Shown: positions 9,545 to 18,258, counted from the first letter of the stretch. The stretch: DNA of 64,000 nucleotides from DATATB01 sp036268995 (GCA_036268995.1 DATATB010000072.1:1-64000); one strand, 5' to 3'. Made by a program: numbers and translations. Notes: a model not told the origin generated them from the letters alone.

Positions 9545-11068
9545 ATGAACAACCAGCCCGACCAGCCCCTGGCACGCGTCTATCTGGTGGGGGCCGGCCC
9601 TGGCGACCCCCAGCTGCTGACGCTGCGCGGCCGCGACTGCCTGGCTCGGGCCGACGTCGTATTCTACGACTACCTGGTCAACCCGCAGATTCTCGAGCAT
9701 GCCCGTCGCGGGGCCGAGCTGGTCTGCCTGGGGCGGCATGGCCGCGGCCGCATTCTCTCGCAGGACGAGATCAATCGCCGGGTGATCGACGAGGCCCATG
9801 CCGGCCGCACGGTGGTGCGGCTGAAAGCGGGCGACCCGGCCGTGTTTGCCCGCGCGGCCGAAGAGGTCGAATCCCTGGTGGCGGCCGGAATTGCCTTCGA
9901 AATCGTGCCGGGCATCACGGCAGCCCTGGCCGCCGGCAGCCATGCCGGAGTCTCGCTTACGCATCGCAAGCTGGCCAGCGCCGTGGCCTTTGTCACCGGA
10001 CACGAGCAGGACGACAAGCCGGCCGCGGCCATCGATTACGCGGCCCTGGCGACGTTTCCCGGGACCTTGGTCTTTTACATGGGCGTGACCAGCGCCGGAG
10101 CCTGGTCGGCCGCGCTGATGGCCGCAGGTAAGCCGGCCGATACGCCGGTGGCCGTCGTTCGCCGCTGTTCCTGGCCCGACCAGCAAACGCTGCGCGGCAC
10201 GTTGGGCAGCCTGGCCGAGCTGGTCGCCAGCCATCACCTGCGGCCGCCAGCCATTGTGATCGTGGGCGACGTGGTGGCCTGGGACCAGCACGCCTGCTGG
10301 TTTACCGACCGGCCGCTGTGGGGCCAGCGGGTGCTGGTCACGCGCCCCGCCGAACAGGCCGCGGCCGCGCGCGACTTGCTCGAAGAATTCGGCGCCCAGG
10401 TGCTGCTGCAACCGGCCATCGAAATCCTGCCGCCGGAAGATTGGGCTCTAGTCGATGCACACCTCGCGCGGCTGACAGACTACGATTGGCTGGTCTTTTC
10501 CAGCGCCAACGGCGTCCGCTATTTTCTCGATCGGATGGAAGCGGGCGGCGGCGATCTGCGCCGCTTGGGCCCGCTCAAGTTGGCCGCGATGGGTCCCGGC
10601 ACCGCCGAGGCCTTGGCCAAGTACCGCTTGCGGGCCGATCTCATGCCGCACGAGTATCGGGCCGAGTCCTTGGCCGAAGCGCTCATTGCTGCCGGTGCTC
10701 GGCGTGTGCTGCTGGTGAGGGCCAGCCGCGGCCGCGAAGTGCTGGCCGAACAATTGGCCGCAACCGGCGCGAGCGTCGACCAGGTGGTGGCCTACCGCAA
10801 CCAGGATGTGGAACAGCCCGATCCCGAGACGGCGGCGGCTTTGGCCGAAGGCCGCGTAGATTGGATCACGGTCACGAGCTCGGCCATTGCCCGCTCGCTG
10901 GTGCGGCTCTATGGCCCGCTGCTCGCGCACGCCCGCCTGGCCAGCATCAGCCCCATCACCAGCGCCACCCTGCGCGAGCTTGGCTGGCAGCCGGCTGCCG
11001 AAGCCACGGAGTTCACCCTGCCCGGCCTCGTGCGGGCGATCGTCGCGGCCGACGAGCAAGGCCGTTAA
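9545..11068 (+). CDS. cobA-hemD: Uroporphyrinogen-III C-methyltransferase / uroporphyrinogen-III synthase fusion
   Basis: The 507-residue product is a bifunctional tetrapyrrole enzyme. The N-terminal half (about 1-250) is an SAM-dependent uroporphyrinogen-III methyltransferase: VYLVGAGPGDPQLLTLRG, VVRLKAGDPAVFAR and VPGITAALAA are family hallmarks. It makes precorrin-2 for siroheme or cobalamin. The C-terminal half (about 258-505) is HemD-like (GQRVLVTRPAEQAAA, WLVFSSANGVRYF, WITVTSSAIARSL) and would close the hydroxymethylbilane ring. Fusions of this order are known in several phyla. No other heme or siroheme gene is adjacent. Its stop codon overlaps the stop of the convergent DUF1549 gene by three bases within 11065-11068. 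Confidence 0.93.
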   Translation: MNNQPDQPLARVYLVGAGPGDPQLLTLRGRDCLARADVVFYDYLVNPQILEHARRGAELVCLGRHGRGRILSQDEINRRVIDEAHAGRTVVRLKAGDPAVFARAAEEVESLVAAGIAFEIVPGITAALAAGSHAGVSLTHRKLASAVAFVTGHEQDDKPAAAIDYAALATFPGTLVFYMGVTSAGAWSAALMAAGKPADTPVAVVRRCSWPDQQTLRGTLGSLAELVASHHLRPPAIVIVGDVVAWDQHACWFTDRPLWGQRVLVTRPAEQAAAARDLLEEFGAQVLLQPAIEILPPEDWALVDAHLARLTDYDWLVFSSANGVRYFLDRMEAGGGDLRRLGPLKLAAMGPGTAEALAKYRLRADLMPHEYRAESLAEALIAAGARRVLLVRASRGREVLAEQLAATGASVDQVVAYRNQDVEQPDPETAAALAEGRVDWITVTSSAIARSLVRLYGPLLAHARLASISPITSATLRELGWQPAAEATEFTLPGLVRAIVAADEQGR

Positions 11069-12777
11069 TGGTTCAAGATGAACTCGTTGCTGTTAACAAC
11101 TGCCCACCAGATATCTCGGTACGCGGATTCCGGATCCACCGGGTGCGCGGCGAGCAGTTGAGCGGCGCAACTTCGCTGCGACCGAGTTGGCTTGCGGCTG
11201 AGCGCGGATAGGAAAATCGCATCGATCGGGTCGAGCTTGGAAGTGCCGCGCGCGCTGAGCTTTCGCGATAGCGATGTCGACGCCAGACCGGTCGCCTGGC
11301 TCGTCAACGGGCCGTTCATCAGCGTCAGGGCCAGCGGCACTGTACCGCTCGGAGATCGGTTGCGGTTCGCGCCGGTGTGGCCGGAGGCGATGGCCAGCTC
11401 GCCGACGATTTTGTCACGTTCCGCCCGATGCGCCGGATCGGAGCCGGCGAGATATCCGCCGCTGGTGACGAGAATTGACGCGTAAATTTGTTCCGGCTGC
11501 ATGTCCCGCAAGTAGAAGTGGCTGAAATGTGGCCTCATGCCGTGGCCGTGCTGGTCCGCGCGGTTCTTGTCCGTGATACGGCTGGACAACGAGTACGGCT
11601 CGCTGAGCACCATCCAGCGGATCAATTGCTTGAGATTGAACCCTCTCGCCGCGAATTCGTGTCCCAATGCAGCGGGAATCCCTGTCAGTGCCAGTTCGCC
11701 ACGCAGGCCCAACTGGTCGACCTCGCCGGAGGAGCTGAAGCCGAATCCAAATAACTGGGCCCACATCCGATTGGCGATCGCCGTACCCAGTTGGTCGGAG
11801 TGAATGACGAGGCGTCCCAACTCAGCGCGGCGATGCACCGATTGCAGCTCGCCGCTGGCGTCGATTTTCGTGCCATCGACGTAGGCCGGATAGGCGACTT
11901 CCATTTTGCCCTGGGTCGATTGGAAATAGACTTCCGCATGCTGCCGATCGTTGCTCTCGCCGACGAAATCCGCATCACTCAGAATCGCATGGTCTCGCCC
12001 ATCAGGCGAGCTGATCCGCTGCACGCGGGCCTGACGGAAGAACGCGTTCAAGCTCCAATACTGGCTCTGTTGCCAACCCGTGCACGGTTCGCAATGGCAC
12101 TGCGCACACTGCGCGCGAAAGCCGATGAAGCACGTGGCCGTCCGTTTCGTGGCCTCGACGGCCTCGTCATCAAGGCAATCGATCAGAAAGTTCGTCGCTC
12201 CGTTGAAGCCTGGCTCGCCGGGCGTCGTATCGCCGGTGGCCGTCAACAATTCATAAACCATGACGTCATACGGTTTGTTATCGAACAACGAGTTCCGCAG
12301 ATACTGTCGCAGACCTTCGTAGTTCGTCAGCGATGGCAGCGCTGCATCGCTAGGGGCGGGCCGGCCCACGAGCACGTGGCTCCAGACGGCGGCCCAATAA
12401 CGAGCGTAGTCCTCGGCGTACTCGTCCGAGTCGAGCAGGCGGTGGACCAACAGACCCCGTCTGGAAGCGGCCGGCTCGCGCTCGAAGCGTTGCAACTCGT
12501 CGATGGTTGGAATGCGTCCAAGCACGTCGAGGTAAACGCGTCGGCACCATTCGCCATCCCGCGCCTGCGGAGACGGTTCGAGATTTGCATCCTGCCAGCC
12601 CTCGCGGATTTCGGCATTGACGAAGCGAATCGTCTCGGCATCGCCGACAAACTTTGGCTTGCGGTCCAGACGACGCGGCACCGGGCGGGCTGCTTCCCCC
12701 TCGGCTGCCACGGTAATGCCGGAAAGCCCCAAAACCAGCAATGCTGCCAGCGACAAGGACGCTACCACGCGAACCAT
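11065..12777 (-). CDS. DUF1549/DUF1553 secreted protein with CxxCH motif
   Basis: A 570-residue planctomycete-type protein of unknown biochemical role, secreted by a signal peptide (MVRVVASLSLAALLVLGLSG, then an alanine-rich cleavage region). The DUF1549 part holds WCRRVYLDVLGRIPT and the c-heme-like motif CAQCHCEP (about residue 220). The DUF1553 part ends in WAVVNSNEFILNH, the usual family finish. The ATG at 12777 follows a good GAGGA; the in-frame codon at 12834 has none. In most family members the motif reads CAQCHDHP; here an extra Cys replaces Asp and another follows. No partner DUF1501 gene is adjacent, which is atypical. Confidence 0.88.
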   Translation of the reverse strand: MVRVVASLSLAALLVLGLSGITVAAEGEAARPVPRRLDRKPKFVGDAETIRFVNAEIREGWQDANLEPSPQARDGEWCRRVYLDVLGRIPTIDELQRFEREPAASRRGLLVHRLLDSDEYAEDYARYWAAVWSHVLVGRPAPSDAALPSLTNYEGLRQYLRNSLFDNKPYDVMVYELLTATGDTTPGEPGFNGATNFLIDCLDDEAVEATKRTATCFIGFRAQCAQCHCEPCTGWQQSQYWSLNAFFRQARVQRISSPDGRDHAILSDADFVGESNDRQHAEVYFQSTQGKMEVAYPAYVDGTKIDASGELQSVHRRAELGRLVIHSDQLGTAIANRMWAQLFGFGFSSSGEVDQLGLRGELALTGIPAALGHEFAARGFNLKQLIRWMVLSEPYSLSSRITDKNRADQHGHGMRPHFSHFYLRDMQPEQIYASILVTSGGYLAGSDPAHRAERDKIVGELAIASGHTGANRNRSPSGTVPLALTLMNGPLTSQATGLASTSLSRKLSARGTSKLDPIDAIFLSALSRKPTRSQRSCAAQLLAAHPVDPESAYRDIWWAVVNSNEFILNH

Positions 12778-12917
12778 GATCTGGTCCTCGCAAGAAAGGT
12801 GCGACGCGCGACGCAGCTTCCCGAGAATTGGCAATGCAATCGGCGAAAGCCTTTGCGGACAGCGGGAAACCGCACGTTAGCGTAGCACAATCGGTGGTCG
12901 CTTGCCGCCGTCCGGTT

Positions 12918-13067
12918 TTTTCCGTAGCCCAGCCCTTCAGGGCTGGGGCCACGACCCGCGCCCGAAGCCTCCCCGTTCCGAGGCGGCCTTCGGCCGCCTC
13001 GGAACGGGGAATGAAATGGACTCATCGCCGCTAAACCCAGCCCTACAAGGGACTGGGCTGCGGAAAG
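12918..13067. repeat. Nested palindromic repeat, 'ccgtagcccag' family, copy 2
   Basis: The outer arms start ttttccgtagcccagccctt near 12918 and are answered by the complementary arm ending ctgggctgcggaaag near 13067, with a few mismatches. The inner palindrome has perfect 18-base arms (12971-12988 and 12992-13009) around a 3-base loop. The interior sequence differs from copy 1, but the architecture (outer arms, short spacer, GC-rich inner hairpin) is the same. Confidence 0.88.
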
Positions 13068-13227
13068 AACGACGGCGGCCCATGGGAAAGCGACCGCCGC
13101 ACTTAAATAAATCCGCGAAACTTGCCCGAATAGTCTGCCTGTCTTCCCCGGCCTGCCTGCTGGCGCGGTGTTGTGGAGTCGTCTGGCCGAGAGTGCCGAA
13201 CTGTATAGGGGGCCAAGTGAACCGGCA

Positions 13228-13256
13228 GAAGCCACGGACGGCCGTCCGTGGGTTTG
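13228..13256. repeat. 'cccacggac' palindrome, copy 2
   Basis: The palindrome ccacggacggccgtccgtgg (about 13232-13251) lies about 50 bases upstream of the ATG at 13303. It is related to copies near 9452 and 26081. Confidence 0.65.
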
Positions 13257-13302
13257 CCGTCGCCCAGTGGATCACGCGACGCCCCTGGAGGATCCCCGCA
13301 CG

Positions 13303-14097
13303 ATGCCTGCTACTCCCGCGGACGCACGGCTCATTTTTTCGGTGGATGTCGACGCCGGATATCCGGCCAGCGATCTTTCCGGCTTGAAACAAGTGGATGC
13401 GGCGGCCGGTCGGCTGTTGGATATGTTTCGCCGCCGCCAGGTGCGGGCCACCTGGGCGTTGGGACAATTGGCCGGCAGCAGTCTCGCCCGGCGATTGGTC
13501 GACGCCGGTCACGAGGTGGGCGTGCTGGGCGAAGTCGCCTGGACCGGGCCGGAAGTGGTGCGCAAACGATGCTGGGCCGAATTGGCCAGCCGCAGCGCGG
13601 CCTTGCTCGACGCGGGAGCCCAGGTGACCAGCCTGCTAGTCCATAGCGGCCCGTCCGAGGTGCCGTCGGACCTGTTGGCGAAACACGGCATTCGGGTCGT
13701 GCGGCCGGCACCGCTGAGCCAGCCGCAGGCGAGCGGCTGGCGGCAACTGCTGCTCGGCCTGGCCCAGTCACCGCGGTGTGAAGCGCCGGCGCGAGCCTTG
13801 CGCCACGGCATCTGGGAATTGGCCAGCGGGCCGAGCCTGCCCGGTCCGACGCTGCGCAAAACGTGGCGGTCGCTCGCTCGGACCAGTGGCGGCCTGTTGT
13901 CGTTGACGCTCGATCTGCCGCGCCTGGCCGGCGGCGCCGAGCAAGGCTGGGACGCGGTCGAGAGCATCGTCGAGCGCGCGGGGCAACTGCGCGACGCCGA
14001 GCAATTGCACGTGCAGACGATGGCCCAGTGGCTGGCCACCACCAGTCCCAGCGCACAGCGCCAGCCGGCTCGTTCGATTCTTGGACGCGCGGCGTAG
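13303..14097 (+). CDS. Degenerate polysaccharide-deacetylase-like protein
   Basis: The 264-residue product starts at the ATG at 13303, preceded by GGAGG; the frame is open further upstream but runs through a repeat. Residues about 11-18 (IFSVDVDA) resemble the first strand of NodB-type carbohydrate esterases. MFRRRQVRATWALGQLAG and DAGHEVGVLGEV resemble the next two strand-helix units. The usual HxxxH zinc motif after the second unit is not present, so catalysis is doubtful. No signal peptide is seen, so it would be cytosolic. The family assignment rests on these N-terminal patterns only; the C-terminal half is not recognised. Confidence 0.6.
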   Translation: MPATPADARLIFSVDVDAGYPASDLSGLKQVDAAAGRLLDMFRRRQVRATWALGQLAGSSLARRLVDAGHEVGVLGEVAWTGPEVVRKRCWAELASRSAALLDAGAQVTSLLVHSGPSEVPSDLLAKHGIRVVRPAPLSQPQASGWRQLLLGLAQSPRCEAPARALRHGIWELASGPSLPGPTLRKTWRSLARTSGGLLSLTLDLPRLAGGAEQGWDAVESIVERAGQLRDAEQLHVQTMAQWLATTSPSAQRQPARSILGRAA

Positions 14098-14157
14098 ATA
14101 ATTTCGCCGGCTTATTTGCGCCGGCTTATTTGCGCTGCCACTTCGCGCCGAGATGCC

Positions 14158-14340
14158 TCAGCGCTGTTCGCGCAGCGTCGTCCAGCTCATGAACGACAAG
14201 GCCAGGGCGCAGATCACAAAGCCCACGTCCATGGTCGTGCTGGCTTTGCGAAACGGGAAGCCGGTTCCCAGGTCGAGCCCAAAGATCAACAGCAGGAATA
14301 GGCCGACGATCAAGCCGAGGATCGCAAAAGCTTTGGGCAT
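14158..14340 (-). CDS. Small two-helix membrane protein
   Basis: A 60-residue protein beginning MPKAFAILGLIVGLFLLLIF, with two hydrophobic helices (about 4-22 and 37-53). They are separated by a short polar loop carrying Arg/Lys; the C-terminus is LREQR. GGAAG sits at a good distance upstream of the ATG. The clean amphipathic layout, ribosome site and absence of a competing ORF argue that it is real. The function is unknown. It faces the deacetylase-like gene convergently. Confidence 0.65.
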   Translation of the reverse strand: MPKAFAILGLIVGLFLLLIFGLDLGTGFPFRKASTTMDVGFVICALALSFMSWTTLREQR

Positions 14341-14680
14341 CGAGAACTTCCATCAGGCCACACCGGGTGCGTCCCCGGCTCACGGGTTGCTGGTCTAGTA
14401 TAGTCAGCCCCAGCGGGGTGTCACGGGGGCAGTTCTCCCACCTCCCGAATTCCATCTCCCCGGGGCCGGCCTGGCCGCTGTCGGTAGCGGAAGTCGTGAG
14501 ACTTTCGTCGATGTAACTCCGGATCCTGCTCCGTCGGAATTCTCACAAATTCCGCTACCTATCGAATTCCATCCCCGCGGCGGCGGCAGGTCGTCGGCCC
14601 GGCCCGGGAGCGTTATATTGGGACCAGCCGCCGCCGGGCTGGAAGAACCCAATATCTTTGCGCTTCGGGGAGTACGGATC
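14341..14680. other. Divergent intergenic region with 'gtagcgga' repeat
   Basis: This 340-base spacer lies between the small membrane protein and the DUF3386-type gene. It holds the inverted repeat at about 14484-14559; nothing else was recognised. Confidence 0.55.
14484..14559. repeat. 'gtagcgga' inverted repeat, copy 1
   Basis: The left arm starts gtagcggaagtcgtgagac (14484) and the right arm ends ggaattctcacaaattccgctac (about 14536-14558). Both are variants of one arm sequence (gtagcggaa-xx-cgtgag) found again at 26153-26191, 33195-33297 and 37758-37820. Confidence 0.75.
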
Positions 14681-16090
14681 ATGCCGCTTGCCAGGATGCT
14701 TGTCGGATCGGCCTGTTTATGGGCATCGCTCGCCGGGGCGGCCCAGGCCCATTTTGTGTGGATCGGCATCGGCCGGTTTCAACCCATCGCCGAAGTCTGG
14801 TTCAACGAGCAGCCCGAGCCGGGCGATCCGCAATTGCTCGATCGCATCAAGCAGACGCAGGCCTGGGTCCGCACGGCCGACGGCCGGCAGCAGCCGCTGA
14901 AGCTCGAAATGTCGCAAAACCAGGTCGAGCCGGCGCTGGTGGCCACGCTGCCGTCCGGCGCCCCGCGCAGCATCGAGGCCGTGTGCCGCTATGGCGTGTT
15001 CAAACGCGGCGAGAAGCCCCGGCTGCTGACCTATTACGCCAAGCACCTGGACCTGGATCGGGCGGCGACCGATCCCAAGACGGCAGCCCTGCGGCGCTCG
15101 CGGGCGCTGGAACTGGATATCGAGCCGCGCGCGTCGGCCTCCGGCATGACCTTTGATGTTTGGTGGCAAGACCGGCCGGCGGCGGGCGTCGAGGTGACGT
15201 TCTATTCCGGCGACGCCGAGCCGCAAACAGCCACGACTGACGCCCGGGGCCGAGTCGAGTGGAACAAGTCCCTGGCCCGGCTGGCGGTGCGGGCCAGATT
15301 GATCGAGACCGATCGCCGCGGCAATTTGCAAGGCGAGGCCTACGACGGCGCGCTGCATTACAGCACCTTGACCATGAGCGGCGAGGGAGAAACGGTGCGG
15401 CAAGCTTCGGCCGCCGAGCCAGTCGCTGCCGCGCTCGATGCGCCGGCCGTGCTCAAGCGGGCGCGCGAAGCCCGTGGCGTGTGGCGCGAGTTTCCTGGCT
15501 TTCGCGCGCGGCTGGAAGTCGAAATGCCCAACTACACAAGCCAGGGCGACGTGGTCGTGACGCCCGACGGACAAGTTCAGTTGCAGGGTTTTGCACCCGG
15601 CGGGGATCTCAAGCAGGTCGAGGGCTATCTCGATTCGCTCGTGCAGCATCGCCTTGCCGACACGGGCGCCGACGAGAACGTCGAATTCGTGACGGAGAAC
15701 GAATCGCATCCGCTGGGACGCTTGCTGCGTTTCAAAGGCGACGAGCAGCTCAAGAGCACGTATCGCGTCCGCGACGACGTCATTACCCAGGTCAACCGCG
15801 AGATGGGCGACACGCGTTTCAGCATCGCCGTGCTCGAAGTCCATCGCACGGCCGATCAAAAGAATCTGCCGCAGGTGTTCACCGTCAGCTTTTGGAAAAA
15901 ACCCAGCGGCATCCTGGATCGCACGGAGACGCACGTCAACCGATGGCTGCGTGTCGGGCGCTTCGACCTGCCGCGCAAAATCGTGCAGTTGCGGGCCACC
16001 ACTGGTGGCACCACCGTGATGGAGTTGACCCTCAGCGAACACCAGCTTGGCGCGGCCGAAGCCTCGCCCAAGCTCGTCCCCAGCAAATGA
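14681..16090 (+). CDS. Secreted DUF4198/DUF3386-like protein
   Basis: The 469-residue product starts at the ATG at 14681 and has a signal peptide (MPLARMLVGSACLWASLAGA then AQA). After cleavage it begins HFVWI, typical of DUF4198-like periplasmic proteins that begin with a mature-end His. The middle (about 170-230) is a beta-sandwich-like stretch (GMTFDVWWQDRPAAGVEV, TTDARGRVEW). The C-terminal half (about 265-465) resembles DUF3386 (GVWREFPGFRARLEVEM, LDSLVQHRLAD, LLRFKGDEQLKSTYRVRDD). The function is unknown; mature N-terminal His suggests metal binding. Its stop overlaps the next start as ATGA, so the two genes are translationally coupled. Confidence 0.8.
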   Translation: MPLARMLVGSACLWASLAGAAQAHFVWIGIGRFQPIAEVWFNEQPEPGDPQLLDRIKQTQAWVRTADGRQQPLKLEMSQNQVEPALVATLPSGAPRSIEAVCRYGVFKRGEKPRLLTYYAKHLDLDRAATDPKTAALRRSRALELDIEPRASASGMTFDVWWQDRPAAGVEVTFYSGDAEPQTATTDARGRVEWNKSLARLAVRARLIETDRRGNLQGEAYDGALHYSTLTMSGEGETVRQASAAEPVAAALDAPAVLKRAREARGVWREFPGFRARLEVEMPNYTSQGDVVVTPDGQVQLQGFAPGGDLKQVEGYLDSLVQHRLADTGADENVEFVTENESHPLGRLLRFKGDEQLKSTYRVRDDVITQVNREMGDTRFSIAVLEVHRTADQKNLPQVFTVSFWKKPSGILDRTETHVNRWLRVGRFDLPRKIVQLRATTGGTTVMELTLSEHQLGAAEASPKLVPSK

Positions 16091-17226
16091 CGCAGAACAC
16101 CCGCCAGCGACTGCGTGAGCAGATGCCGGTGGCCCGGCGTTGGGCGTATTTTGACCATGCGGCGGTCGCACCCATGCCGCAGGCGGCGCACGACGCCCAG
16201 GCAGAGTGGCTGGCGGACGTGGTCGAGAACGGCGACGTTCACTGGCCGCGCTGGTCGCAGCTCCTGGAGCAAGTGCGGCAGCGGGCCGCGCAGCTCATCG
16301 GCGCCCAGCCGGCCGAAATCGCGCTGGTGCGCAACACGACCGAAGGCATCAACCTCGTCGCCGAAGGCTTTCCCTGGCAGCCGGGCGACAACGTAGTGAC
16401 CCTGGCCGATGAGTTTCCGTCGAACCTATATCCCTGGATGCAGCTCCAGCGGCTGGGCGTGGAAACACGCCGGGTGGCCGTGACCGGGGCGATGCCTGAC
16501 CTGTCTGCCGTAGCGGCCGCCTGCGACAGCCGCACGCGGCTGGTGAGCATCAGTTGGGTCGGCTACGCCAGCGGATGGCGGCACGATCTGGCCGAACTGT
16601 GCGAGCTGGCCCACGGCCGCGGAGCACTGCTGTTTGTCGACGCGATTCAGGGCTTGGGCGTATTTCCGATCGATGTGCAAGCCACGCCGATCGACTTCCT
16701 GGCCGCCGATGGCCATAAGTGGCTGCTGGGGCCGGAAGGGGCCGGTGTGTTCTACCTCCGCCGCGAGCACCTCGGGCTGCTGCGGCCCGTGGGCGTCGGC
16801 TGGAACAGCGTGCGGCAAGGGGCGGATTTCGGCCGCATCGAACTGGAGTTCAAAGACTCGGCCGCCCGCTACGAAGGCGGCACGTACAATGTGGGCGGCC
16901 TGGTGGCCCTGGGCGCGAGCCTGGATCTGCTCGTCGGCCTCGGGGCCGAGGCGCTGGCGGCCAGCGTACTCGAGATCACGGACCTGGCCTGCGAGCGGCT
17001 GCAGTCGCTGGGCGCCACGATCTTTTCCTGCCGCGAGGGCGAGCACCGCAGCGGCATCGTCAGCTTCGAGCTGCCCGGCCGTTCGCCGGTGGAGCTGCGC
17101 AAGCGCTGCCTGGCCGCCGGCATCGCACTGAGTTGTCGCGGCGGCCGGTTGCGCATCAGCCCGCACGCTTACAGTAATGCTGACGACATCGACCGGCTGA
17201 TCGAAGTGCTGGAAGGGGAGCCCTAA
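16087..17226 (+). CDS. Class V aminotransferase, cysteine desulfurase-like
   Basis: A 379-residue PLP enzyme of fold type I. FDHAAVAPMP near the start, LVRNTTEGINLVAEG for cofactor binding and the Schiff-base lysine in AADGHKWLLGPEG (K at about 211) place it in the class V family. The nearest relatives in pattern are cysteine desulfurase/selenocysteine lyase-like and isopenicillin-epimerase-like proteins. The flexible loop with a catalytic Cys typical of true desulfurases is not obvious, so the substrate is open. It starts inside the stop of the preceding secreted protein (ATGA). No iron-sulfur assembly genes are nearby. Confidence 0.88.
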   Translation: MTQNTRQRLREQMPVARRWAYFDHAAVAPMPQAAHDAQAEWLADVVENGDVHWPRWSQLLEQVRQRAAQLIGAQPAEIALVRNTTEGINLVAEGFPWQPGDNVVTLADEFPSNLYPWMQLQRLGVETRRVAVTGAMPDLSAVAAACDSRTRLVSISWVGYASGWRHDLAELCELAHGRGALLFVDAIQGLGVFPIDVQATPIDFLAADGHKWLLGPEGAGVFYLRREHLGLLRPVGVGWNSVRQGADFGRIELEFKDSAARYEGGTYNVGGLVALGASLDLLVGLGAEALAASVLEITDLACERLQSLGATIFSCREGEHRSGIVSFELPGRSPVELRKRCLAAGIALSCRGGRLRISPHAYSNADDIDRLIEVLEGEP

Positions 17227-17238
17227 GCGCTCGGCACC

Positions 17239-17841
17239 CTAGGACAAGGGCGTCGGGGTATAACGCTGGTGCATTTGCATGAGCGGTGCGAAGTCTCCAG
17301 CGTCGGCCGTTCTCATTGCCATGAGGTATTCGCCGCGAATGTCATTCTCAACATGCATCGCCTCGGGCCAGGCGGTTGGCTCGCCGCCGTTCTGCTTGAG
17401 CCAGATATTCGAAAGCAGCCGACCCCAGCGGCCGTTGCCATTGGGGAACGGATGAATTGCCACGCTCCGATGGTGCAACCGCATCGCTTGTTCGACAAGC
17501 GGCATATCGGAAGTTCGGTAGAACGCAAGCGTTTGCTCGAGGCCAAGCAGGTCGGCTTCGATCTGGATCCAGGTTGATCCAATATTGAGGTCGGACTTGC
17601 GGGGCTCGCCGCCCCATCGCCAGACGCGGCCAAACATTTCTCGGTGCAAGCGCTTCATCCACGGCACGTCAAACGGCGCGAGGCGGCGTCCTGGCCGGCT
17701 CGAAAGATACTTTACGTGGGGACGCCGAATGTTCTCAGCCTCCGCCACGTAGAGTTGGCTGAGCGTTTTTAGCTTGCGCAGCTTGAGCCCCGAAAGGTCG
17801 TCGATCGGCGTTGTGCCGTCGGCGGGAGGGATGGGTTCCAT
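17239..17841 (-). CDS. Fic-domain toxin ('mobile mystery protein B' family)
   Basis: The 200-residue product contains an intact Fic motif HPFPNGNGRWGR (130-141), with the catalytic His and phosphate-binding anchor. Fic proteins usually transfer AMP to target proteins. Upstream, LHREMFGRVWRWGGEPRKSD and DLNIGSTWIQI match the family long known as mobile mystery protein B. No clear [S/T]xxxE[G/N] inhibitory helix is seen within this protein. It follows the HTH gene by three bases on the same strand, so the two form an operon that looks like a toxin-antitoxin pair. Convergent with the aminotransferase gene. Confidence 0.9.
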   Translation of the reverse strand: MEPIPPADGTTPIDDLSGLKLRKLKTLSQLYVAEAENIRRPHVKYLSSRPGRRLAPFDVPWMKRLHREMFGRVWRWGGEPRKSDLNIGSTWIQIEADLLGLEQTLAFYRTSDMPLVEQAMRLHHRSVAIHPFPNGNGRWGRLLSNIWLKQNGGEPTAWPEAMHVENDIRGEYLMAMRTADAGDFAPLMQMHQRYTPTPLS

Positions 17842-17844
17842 GCG

Positions 17845-18216
17845 CTACTTCGACCATAGCCGTTTGCGCGAACCTTTGAGCAACTCTTTCGCTGTCCGGC
17901 GTACCATTGCTCGGTAGGCGTTCTTTCCGACGGCTTGCTTCTCGAGCGCAGAGCTGGCTTGCACCATGCCGACCAGGCGCTCGGCCTTGCCTCGCGCTTG
18001 GTACGCCACGAAAACACCGCTGTCGCGCGGTTTGAAGTCGAGGCTAATCCCGAGCGCGGACGCGACCGCCACGACATGCCGGAATTCCGCTCGCTCCAGA
18101 CCACCACGAAGGATTCGATTGACGGTCGCCGTGGAAACACCACTGCGCTGTGCAATTGCCGGGATGCTCATCTTGAGCAGCTTGCGGCGCTGGTTGAATT
18201 CGATTGTGAGTTGCAC
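17845..18216 (-). CDS. HTH antitoxin partner of the Fic protein
   Basis: The 123-residue protein begins MQLTIEFNQRRKLLKMSIPA and contains a Cro/XRE-type helix-turn-helix (SIPAIAQRSGVSTATVNRIL, about 17-36). A basic C-terminal tail (about 95-123) follows. It should repress its own operon, and in Fic systems of this type the HTH partner restrains the toxin. SSALEK in the C-terminal half resembles the Fic inhibitory motif SxxxE[G/N] but has Lys at the last position. It is first in a two-gene operon, 3 bases before the Fic gene. A palindrome overlapping a promoter-like box lies 43 bases upstream. Confidence 0.82.
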   Translation of the reverse strand: MQLTIEFNQRRKLLKMSIPAIAQRSGVSTATVNRILRGGLERAEFRHVVAVASALGISLDFKPRDSGVFVAYQARGKAERLVGMVQASSALEKQAVGKNAYRAMVRRTAKELLKGSRKRLWSK

Positions 18217-18258
18217 GGCATCCTCCCCCCTCCGACCACAGCTTTAAGTCGCCTAATA

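Larger units (their letters stand above)
12778..13302. other. Intergenic region with two repeat elements
   Basis: This 525-base divergent spacer contains the large nested palindrome at 12918-13067 and a small 'ccacggac' palindrome at about 13231-13252. Overlapping open frames read through the repeats but show no coding character. Confidence 0.6.

Noticed and set aside
9149..10411. 420-codon open frame on the minus strand
   Set aside because: Covers the antisense of cobA-hemD and then the other frame of the TPR gene; it spans two genes and an intergenic palindrome, so it cannot be one real protein.
14717..16171. 484-codon open frame on the minus strand
   Set aside because: Antisense of the DUF3386-type secreted protein, which has a signal peptide and ATGA coupling to the next gene.
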